Assembly: GCA_021203425.1 (NCBI GenBank)
Contig: JAJQBF010000284.1
Span: 1-5,682, forward strand
Direction: 5' to 3'
Origin: Clostridiales bacterium
GTDB taxonomy: Bacteria > Bacillota > Clostridia > Lachnospirales > CAG-274
DNA length: 5,682 nt
The position numbers were made by a program, and so were the translations under genes. Below are positions 1 to 5,682 of the stretch, one piece after another. Every line of letters starts with the position of its first letter. The first letter of the stretch is position 1. The notes under the pieces were generated by a model. That model was not told the DNA's origin and searched no databases. It saw only the letters and a list, made by a program, of their open reading frames with translations.

Positions 1-147
1 ACTTTTTATTTATGGTTATTATTGCCATTTACACGGTTCAAAATTCGCCCTCATTTTTTCCAAAAAAATCATGGGATTTTCCTGGAAAAAATCTCCACCT
101 TACCCTTGACAATTTATTACTTGGCTAAGTGTAACCAATCATTGACA
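1..147. mobile_element. Possible insertion-sequence terminus (tentative), no gene
   Basis: No coding region is supported here. Read on the minus strand, the segment begins at 147 with TGTCAATGATTGG and repeats TGTCAA 36 bp further in (111-106). An end starting with TG and carrying short internal repeats of the terminal sequence is the style of IS21-family elements, but no transposase is present and the other end is outside the window, so this rests on end style alone. The ORF at 150-314 stops three bases outside the proposed boundary, which would fit insertion next to or into that gene. It could equally be ordinary intergenic DNA. Confidence 0.25.
54..91. repeat. Near-perfect 38-bp palindrome
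   Basis: The outer arms TTTTTTCCA (54-62) and TGGAAAAAA (83-91) pair perfectly. Two mismatched bases on each side follow, then the inner arms AAAATC (65-70) and GATTTT (75-80) pair around an ATGG loop. The symmetry is clear in the sequence. Function is unknown: the stem is AT-rich and weak for a terminator, so it may be a structural part of a mobile-element end or a bidirectional weak terminator. Confidence 0.55.
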
Positions 148-149
148 CC

Positions 150-314
150 CTAACAATATAATTTTTCGGCTGTTTTCGAATTGGGGATACTGTCCTTTGA
201 GGGAGCCAGGCCGGCCAAGGAAATAAGACCGTTTAAATAGTTATAAAATTCATTTCCTCCGCCATTTTTAATAAAGCTGTCACAGGTGTTAAAATAATAA
301 ACGGGTTCTTTCAT
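150..314 (-). CDS. Small hypothetical protein (54 aa), possibly truncated
   Basis: ATG at 314 to TAG at 152-150 gives 54 residues beginning MKEPVYYFNTCDSF and ending AEKLYC. It starts 6 bases after the stop of the WYL regulator on the same strand, so it is probably co-transcribed with it. A purine-rich AAGGAAGGGG (335-326) lies about 11 bases upstream, a long but usable spacing. The composition (aromatic, acidic and basic residues mixed) looks protein-like and the codon use resembles the neighbours. I do not recognise a family, and see no signal peptide or membrane segment. The stop falls three bases from a possible IS end, so this may be the N-terminal remnant of a longer gene. Confidence 0.45.
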   Translation of the reverse strand: MKEPVYYFNTCDSFIKNGGGNEFYNYLNGLISLAGLAPSKDSIPNSKTAEKLYC

Positions 315-320
315 AGTGTA

Positions 321-1323
321 TTAATCCCCTTCCTTAATGTATAAATTTAATATTGTCTGTGCAAGATTTTTGTATTCCTCAGCCAAATATTTCGGTTCGA
401 AAATTATCATATTGTCTGAAAACTGGAAAAGCCAGCCCCAAAATGCCGGGCTGATTTGAACCGCAACATTTGCAAGGAATATATAGTCATTAAATTTTGT
501 AATCTTTGTCTGTTCACCGAATTTGTCATAAATTACGCTCATCAAAGCTTTGTCAAAGCCCAAAACTATATTTTCGGAATATCCGTCATACATTTTAAAG
601 GCGTTTTGAGTGTATTTCTGCATCATAGAATAAGACAAAACGGCATTTTCGCTTATGTTTTCATCTAAAACAGAAACAGAGGTCATTTTGTCAACCCTGT
701 ATGTACACAGATCATTATACTTTGAAGTGTAGCATACAAGATAATAATTGCCTTCGTTAAAAACAAGGGCCGTAGGCTCTGCAATATATAAAGCCTTGTT
801 TTTTTCTGTAGGTCTTTTCACCGTTTTCGTCAAGGTCGTAGTAATAAAAGGATACCTTTCTGTATTCTCTTACGGTCTCCTCCAAAGAGCTTACGTTGTA
901 ATATATGCTTTCATTGGAGTGCTTTTTTGTGTTTGTGTAAAGCAGGCTGTTTTTAAGCAGGTCGGCATAGAAGCTGCCGCCCAAATTCGCCAATTTTTCG
1001 GTCATTTCCTCTGTTTTTTTCTTGGTTATAAATGAAGAAGCCTGAACAGCGTCAATGAGAATTTTAAGCTCCGCAAGACTGAAGCTTCTGTCCTCAACAT
1101 AATAGCATTTGTTGTGTCCCACAGTTCCTGACATAACCTCATAGCCGAATTTATTTAGAAGAGCAATGTCGTTTGCCAAGGTTCTTCTGTCGCAGGAAAT
1201 ACCCATATTAACAAGCCTTTGACAAATCTGGTTCGTCGTCAGAGGATGAACCTCGTTTGTTTCCTGTCTTAAAAGCTCCCACAGCTTAAGAAACTTTATT
1301 TTCTGATAGTTGCTCTTTACCAT
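321..1323 (-). pseudogene. WYL-domain transcriptional regulator, frameshifted
   Basis: This is a DNA-binding regulator of the type found beside phage-defence operons (CapW/BrxR-like WYL proteins are known there). Residues about 7-60 form a winged helix-turn-helix (LTTNQICQRLV, then CDRRTLANDIALLNKFGYEV). A WYL domain runs from about 155 to 240, with VSFYYYDLDENG and a YYL triplet at 193-195 in place of WYL. The C-terminal part (about 250-333) looks like a WCX domain and ends NLYIKEGD. The frame is lost after YRK (residue 174) at a seven-A run (799-805 on the plus strand); removing one A joins the halves as YRKNKALYIAEPTALV, giving 333 aa, a normal family length. The start at 1323 is preferred over the in-frame ATG at 1386 because GAGGTG lies just before it and the upstream ATG lies upstream of the predicted transcription start. 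As given, the product would stop within the WYL domain and lack the ligand-sensing half. Confidence 0.85.
799..805 (-). other. Frameshift site in the regulator (A7 run, coding strand)
   Basis: On the coding strand the run is AGA followed by six further A, then CAAG. The upstream frame reads YRKKQGFIYC and stops about 15 codons later; the frame needed downstream reads NKALYIAEPTALVF. Deleting one A restores a continuous WYL domain. It could be a true mutation, a homopolymer error in sequencing, or less likely transcriptional slippage, since seven A is short for efficient slippage. Confidence 0.8.
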
Positions 1324-1327
1324 AAAA

Positions 1328-1333
1328 CACCTC
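1328..1333 (-). promoter_or_regulatory. Ribosome binding site of the WYL regulator
   Basis: On the minus strand GAGGTG is followed by TTTT and ATG at 1323, placing the GAGG core 6 bases from the start codon. No comparable site precedes the ATG at 1386, so this site decides the start. Confidence 0.7.
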
Positions 1334-1357
1334 GTTTCCTCTTGTGAATTTAAAATA

Positions 1358-1386
1358 ATTATAGCTTTCATATTTAATTTAGTCAA
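1358..1386 (-). promoter_or_regulatory. Sigma-70-type promoter of the WYL regulator
   Basis: On the minus strand TTGACT (1386-1381) is separated by exactly 17 bases from a perfect TATAAT (1363-1358). Transcription would start near 1351, leaving about 28 untranslated bases before the ATG at 1323. The -35 box lies only three bases from the inverted repeat at 1390-1417, a good position for autoregulation. Confidence 0.75.
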
Positions 1387-1389
1387 CGC

Positions 1390-1417
1390 TTAACTGTCAT
1401 AATTTTGCGACAGTTAA
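1390..1417. promoter_or_regulatory. Inverted-repeat operator candidate for the WYL regulator
   Basis: TTAACTGTC (1390-1398) and GACAGTTAA (1409-1417) form a perfect 9-bp inverted repeat with a 10-bp spacer, half-site centres 19 bp apart. It lies in the divergent region directly upstream of the regulator's -35 box and upstream of the helicase promoter. A dimeric winged-helix protein would fit this geometry. The link to this regulator is inferred from position. Confidence 0.65.
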
Positions 1418-1448
1418 AAAGGCAAAATATCAAAAAATAAAAATTATA

Positions 1449-1477
1449 TTGTAAACTTTAGGCGTTAATGTTAAAAT
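1449..1477 (+). promoter_or_regulatory. Possible promoter of the helicase operon
   Basis: TTGTAA (1449-1454), a 17-base spacer and TAAAAT (1472-1477) make a moderate sigma-70 match, placing the start near 1484 with about 44 untranslated bases before the ATG at 1528. An alternative is TTGCGA (1405-1410) with TATCAA (1428-1433), whose -35 overlaps the inverted repeat. The sequence does not decide between them. Confidence 0.4.
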
Positions 1478-1514
1478 TATAAATATGGGATTTACAGTTA
1501 TACAGAAAACAAAT

Positions 1515-1520
1515 GAGGGA
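1515..1520 (+). promoter_or_regulatory. Ribosome binding site that sets the helicase start
   Basis: GAGGGA at 1515-1520 is seven bases before ATG 1528. It overlaps the in-frame ATG at 1513, which has no purine-rich site of its own. The start at 1528 gives an N-terminus MKLFDNIQ, which also resembles what I remember of this helicase family. Confidence 0.7.
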
Positions 1521-1527
1521 TGACGGA

Positions 1528-4500
1528 ATGAAATTATTCGATAATATACAGAATATTGTAAAAGATGATATGGTGAAAACAATAACCAAAGGCAGCCGTG
1601 TTTCCATTGCGGCAGCTTGTTTTTCTATGTATGCTTATGCGGAACTTAAAAAGCAGCTGGAGGCTGTAGATAAATTTCGATTTATTTTTACCTCTCCTAC
1701 CTTCGTAAAGGAGCGTGCGGAAAAACAAAAGAGAGAATTTTACATACCTCAGCTCAGAAGAGAAAACAGTCTTTACGGAACAGAGTTTGAAATACATTTA
1801 AGAAATGAAATGACTCAAAAAGCCGTTGCAAGAGAATGTGCCGACTGGATACGCAGAAAAGCCGTATTTAAATCCAATATAACAAATGAAAATATGGGCG
1901 GCTTTATGACGGTAGATGCCTGTAAGGAGCCGACGGCTTATATACCTTTGAACGGCTTTACAACAATTGACATAGGCTGTGACAGGGGAAATAATGCGTA
2001 TAATATGGTCAACAGTCTTGAAACACCCTTTGCATCCGAATATATACGGCTTTTTAATTCTCTTTGGAATGACAAGGAAAAGGTACAGAACGTTACGGAA
2101 ACAATTATTGAAAATATATCAACCGCATACAATGAAAATTCTCCAGAGTTCATATATTTTGTGGCTCTTTATCATGTTTTCAGTGAATTTTTAGAGGATA
2201 TTTCCGAAGACGTTCTGCCAAATGAAGCTACGGGATTTAAACAGAGTGAAATATGGCATATGCTTTACGGCTTTCAGCGTGATGCCGTCCTTGCTATTAT
2301 AAATAAGCTTGAACAGTATAACGGCTGCATTTTGGCTGACAGCGTAGGCTTGGGAAAAACCTTTACGGCACTGGTGGTTATAAAATATTACGAAAACAGG
2401 AACAAATCGGTTCTTGTTCTCTGTCCTAAAAAACTGGCGGAAAACTGGAATACATATAAAGGAAATTATGTCAATAATCCTATTGCGGCGGACAGGCTCA
2501 GATATGATGTATTGTTCCATACGGATCTTTCACGAAACGGTGGCACATCTAACGGAATTGACCTTGACCGTTTGAACTGGGGCAATTATGATCTTGTGGT
2601 TATAGACGAATCACATAATTTCCGCAACGGCATAGGTACTCACAGCAAAACAACCGAAAACCGCTATGTGCGCCTTATGGATAAGGTTATTCGTGCCGGG
2701 GTAAAAACAAAGGTGATTATGCTTTCGGCAACTCCCGTAAACAACCGCTTTGCAGATTTGAGAAATCAGTTTGCTATTGCATATGAGGGAAATCCCGATT
2801 TAATCGATAATAAGCTGAACACACGAAAATCAATAGAGAAAATATTCAGACAGGCTCAAAAGGCTTTTAATGCGTGGAGCAAGCTTGAGCCGGAAAAGCG
2901 TACAACAGATGCACTTCTCCGAACTCTTGATTTTGATTTCTTTCAAGTCCTTGACAGTGTTACAATCGCCAATTCGAGAAAGCACATACAGAAATATTAT
3001 GACATAACCGAAATCGGTAAATTTCCGGATAGGCTTAAGCCAATTTCAATGCGACCTAAGCTGACGGATTTGGGCTCGGCTATTAATTATAACGAAATAT
3101 ATGAACAGCTTATGCTTTTATCCTTGTGTATATACACTCCCTCAAATCATATTTTCCCCAGTAAAATGGATAAATATATAAATCTTATTCACAACAAGGG
3201 AGAAAATCTGACACAGAAAGACCGTGAGGAAGGTATTCGCCGGTTGATGAGCGTTAATCTTTTGAAGCGTTTGGAAAGCTCTGTTCATTCTTTTCGTCTT
3301 ACTCTGAACAGAATTAAGGCTTTTATAGACTATACACTTAAGACTATAGACAAGTTTGAAAAATTCGGAGCAGCGGATATAGAAACATATGAAACCTCCT
3401 TTGAAAGCGATCTTGACATAGAGGACAGCAATGCAGATTTCTTTACCGTCGGCAAAAAAGTAAAAATCGATCTTGAAGATATGGATTATGTTTCTTGGCG
3501 TGCCGAGTTGCAAAAGGATGCTGAAACACTTGAATTGTTGACTTTGATGATAGACGATATAACCCCTAAATATGACAGCAAGTTTCAGGAGCTTATCGGA
3601 CTTATTTCCGATAAGGCTGAACATCCCTTCAATGAGGGCAACAGAAAAATTCTTGTGTTTTCGGTTTTTTCGGATACAGTGGAATATTTGTATGAAAATA
3701 TAAGCACTTTTATGAAAAACAAATACGGTTTGGAAACAGATGTTATAACGGGAACCATTGAGGGGAGATCAACCATAAAGGGCTTAAAAGCCACCCTTAA
3801 CAATGTTTTAACCTGTTTTTCGCCTGTAAGCAAAAATAAGGTGGCTTTAATGCCGGGGAACAGTGCCGAAATTGATATATTGATAGCAACAGACTGTATT
3901 TCAGAGGGTCAAAACCTTCAGGACTGTGATTATTTGGTAAATTATGATATTCACTGGAATCCCGTCCGTATTATTCAGCGTTTCGGACGTATTGACCGTA
4001 TAGGAAGCAAAAATGCCTGCATACAGCTTGTAAATTTTTGACCCGATATGGATTTGGACGAATATATAAAGCTGAAAGACAGAGTTGAAACACGTATGAA
4101 AATTTCCGTTATGACATCTACAGGTGATGACAATCTTATTAACCCGGAGGAAAAGGGCGATCTCGAATACCGCAAGGCACAGCTTAAGCGTTTACAGGAA
4201 GAGGTTGTTGATATTGAGAAAATGTCAGAGGGAATTTCCATTATGGACTTAGGGCTTAATGAATTTCGCCTTGACCTTATGGACTATGTCAAAACCCACG
4301 AGGATATTGAACGCAAGCCTAAGGGACTTCACACTGTAGTCAGGGCGACAGATGAACTGCCGGAAGGGGTTATTTTCGTACTTAAAAATATAAATAATGG
4401 TGTAAATGCGGATAATCAAAACCGTATTCATCCATTTTATATGGTTTATATAAGCAATGAGGGAGAGATTGTCTGCGATTATTTGAACCCCAAAAAGCTG

Positions 4501-4764
4501 TTGGACGATATTCGTCTGCTTTGTAGGGGAAAGGATGTTCCCGATATGGAGATTTGCCGCAAGTTTAATGAGGAAACAGATGACGGCAGAAATATGGGTG
4601 AAATGTCTTTGCTGCTTAGCGACGCTATTAATTCAATTATAGATGTTAAAGAGGAAAGCGACATCGACAGCCTTTTTTCAGCAGGAGGAACATCGGCTCT
4701 TGTGTCCGATGTCAGCGGACTTGAAAATTTTGAGCTTATTTGTTTCTTTGTAGTGAAGAAATAA
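1528..4764 (+). pseudogene. PLD-like/SNF2-type helicase with in-frame TGA
   Basis: This encodes a large SF2 (SNF2/HepA-like) ATPase, probably a DNA translocase of a defence system. Numbering from ATG 1528 and counting the TGA as a residue gives 1078 aa. Residues 1 to about 170 resemble a phospholipase D-like domain (RFIFTSPTFV; GFTTIDIG at 143-150) but show no HxK motif. Motor motifs follow: Q250 in GFQRDA, Walker A DSVGLGKT at 271-278, Walker B DESH at 360-363, motif III SATP at 400-403, and motif VI QRFGRIDRIGS at 817-827. About 250 residues lie between the RecA lobes. Codon 838 is TGA directly after VNF, where the family as I remember it has VNFWPD; the same frame continues as PDMDLDEYIKLKDRVETRMK to a TAA at 4762. 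There is no Shine-Dalgarno before ATG 4048, so reinitiation is unlikely. The truncated product (837 aa) would keep every motor motif and lose only the C-terminal 240 residues. Other Trp codons are TGG. Confidence 0.9.
4039..4041 (+). other. In-frame TGA at an expected Trp codon
   Basis: The codons read AAT TTT TGA CCC GAT ATG. A TGG to TGA transition explains the interruption with no change of frame. The downstream reading stays open for 240 codons with family-like sequence, so the stop is recent or an error, or is read through; the following C is a context known to be leaky for UGA. Confidence 0.85.
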
Positions 4765-4780
4765 TAACAGGAGGTATAAT

Positions 4781-5432
4781 ATGCTGGGACTGCCAAAAAC
4801 AACGGAATTTAATAAGCGGCTGCCGAAGCAGAAGTTTTATGACAACTTAACCATAACGCCTGCCCTTAAAAAATCGTTTACTGAGGATATTCGGCTTATT
4901 TACTGGCGAAATAAAATAGCTGTTTCAACTATGAACCTTGCCCCCGGAAATAAGGTTACGGAAATAAAGGTTTTTGAAATAAGACTGAACTCACCGACAG
5001 TAAATGAAGCTGTTCTGCGGCTGATAGATAAGGAAATACCTTACCACATACTGTTTGTTTTGGAGTATGACAAAAAATATCAGGCATGGATAGGCTATAA
5101 AGAAGCCACCGCCGGAGCAGCAGCCTTTAAGGTCAGCAAATATTATCACACGGACTGGATGTCGGAAAGTAAACTGCCCCTTAAGGTTGAGGGGCTTAAT
5201 ATGGACAGTGTATATGAAAGTTTTGTCCGTCAGCTGGCAGGAGAGGCTTTGCAGCCCGACAGCACAGATGAAACCCTGACTGAAACAGTCCGCCGAAGCG
5301 AACAAAGGGAAAAAGCTTGAAAAGCAAATTGCCGCACTGCAGGCAAAAATACGGAAAGAAAAACAGCTTAATAAGCAAATACAGATGAATGCGGAGCTTA
5401 AGAAGCTGAAAAAGGAATTGGAGGTTATATAA
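4781..5432 (+). pseudogene. DUF4391-family protein, frameshifted near the C-terminus
   Basis: The start at 4781 follows a textbook AGGAGG (4769-4774) with 6-base spacing, 16 bases after the helicase stop, so the gene is in the same operon. The N-terminus MLGLPKTTEFNKRLPK, the central IPYHILFVLEYDKKYQAWIG and the DWMSESKLPLKVEGLNMDSVYESFVRQLAGE block match my memory of DUF4391 proteins that sit between a helicase and a methyltransferase. The frame is lost after SEQREK at a five-A run (5310-5314), giving an early TGA at 5318-5320. Removing one A continues as KLEKQIAALQAKIRKEK and on to a TAA at 5430-5432, for 216 aa in total. The lost tail is a Lys/Glu/Leu-rich coiled coil (about residues 175-216), probably for partner contact. 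Molecular function is unknown. Only the tail is missing, so the truncated 179-aa product might still fold. Confidence 0.8.
5310..5314 (+). other. Frameshift site in the DUF4391 gene (A5 run)
   Basis: The annotated frame reads AGG GAA AAA GCT TGA. With one A fewer it reads AGG GAA AAG CTT GAA and opens a 37-codon coiled-coil tail ending exactly at the start codon of the next gene. The required change is of the +1 class, so it does not match the usual -1 slippery heptamer. Confidence 0.75.
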
Positions 5433-5682
5433 TGGCAAGAAAAAATATATTTCAAATGGTAAAAGATTCATATAATATTGAAGTAGAAGAAGAAAGGCTA
5501 GAATATTATTTTTGAAGGAAAAACAGATATGTTTAAATATTGTGACAAATATTATACATTTGAAAATTTTGTAGATAAGTTTATTTTTACTTCTTGGAAA
5601 AGTAGAGCGCACTGTATTGACGTAGAAGATTTTTTATGGACTATAGATTATAAAGAGTTGAAATGTGGGGCAAGTGTAGATA
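5432..5682 (+). pseudogene. Unrecognised gene, 5' part, apparent frame change, runs off the window
   Basis: ATG 5432 overlaps the stop of the preceding gene by one base (TAATG) and has GGAGG (5420-5424) seven bases upstream, so translational coupling is likely. The first frame reads MARKNIFQMVKDSYNIEVEEERL and stops at TGA 5513-5515 after 27 residues. A second frame is open from 5502 to the window end: NIIFEGKTDMFKYCDKYYTF, then ENFVDKFIFTSWKSRAHCID, then VEDFLWTIDYKELKCGASVD. Dropping one base near 5501-5504 fuses the two. The alternative is a 27-residue leader followed by a separate gene with ATG at 5529. The composition is AT-richer than the genes upstream. It does not resemble the start of a DNA methyltransferase; the aromatic-rich, charged pattern is vaguely like abortive-infection proteins, which I cannot verify. 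Confidence 0.45.

Noticed and set aside
1324..1386. Upstream start at 1386 for the regulator
   Set aside because: It lies upstream of the predicted -10 box and transcription start and lacks a ribosome binding site; ATG 1323 has both in the right place.
3592..3615. Perfect 9-bp inverted repeat CTTATCGGA / TCCGATAAG with a 6-base loop inside the helicase
   Set aside because: It lies within conserved-looking coding sequence (LIGLISDK), has no T-run after it and no nearby gene end, so it is most likely a coding coincidence.
3142..3624. 160-codon minus-strand ORF under the helicase
   Set aside because: It is antisense to clear helicase sequence with motifs in the plus frame and shows no family resemblance or ribosome binding site.
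4048..4764. C-terminal helicase piece as an independent gene starting at ATG 4048
   Set aside because: It is in the same frame as the upstream part, begins two codons after the TGA, and has no ribosome binding site; it is the tail of the same gene.
5176..5195. GCCCCT / AGGGGC type hairpin in the DUF4391 gene
   Set aside because: Only about 6 bp of stem inside a coding region with family-like sequence; expected by chance.
5196..5612. 138-codon minus-strand ORF across the DUF4391 tail
   Set aside because: Phe/Leu-rich translation typical of the reverse of AT-rich Lys/Glu coding sequence; the plus-strand coiled-coil tail explains it.

Overview
The base composition (AT-rich, roughly 38-40% GC by eye), strong GGAGG-type ribosome binding sites and codon choice suggest a low-GC Gram-positive bacterium, most likely a gut-type Clostridia. 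This is an inference from style only; no taxonomic marker is present. The window looks like an accessory defence-island fragment.

Layout. Positions 1-147 carry no gene I can support, but hold a 38-bp near-palindrome and a TGTCAA-bounded end resembling an insertion sequence terminus. A 54-residue ORF (314-150, minus strand) lies 6 bases behind a WYL-family transcription regulator (1323-321, minus). A 204-bp divergent intergenic region contains a consensus promoter for the regulator, a perfect 9-bp inverted repeat that is a good candidate operator, and a weaker promoter for the rightward operon. Rightward are a large PLD-like/SNF2-type helicase (1528-4764), a DUF4391-type protein (4781-5432), and the start of an unrecognised gene (from 5432) that runs off the end.

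The main point: each of the four larger genes is interrupted. The regulator is frameshifted at a run of seven A (coding strand). The helicase has an in-frame TGA where the family has Trp. The DUF4391 gene is frameshifted at a run of five A, and the last gene changes frame after about 23 codons. Both A-run shifts are cured by removing a single A, and the helicase by one G-for-A change. Either the locus is a recently decaying defence operon or the sequence carries assembly errors; the two explanations can be separated with reads.

How the genes would work together if intact: a WYL repressor/sensor divergently controls an operon encoding a translocase (PLD-like domain plus SF2 motor) and its DUF4391 partner. 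From memory, this pair usually precedes a DNA methyltransferase and a type III-like restriction subunit. Here the next gene does not look like a methyltransferase at its N-terminus, so the effector slot may hold something different.
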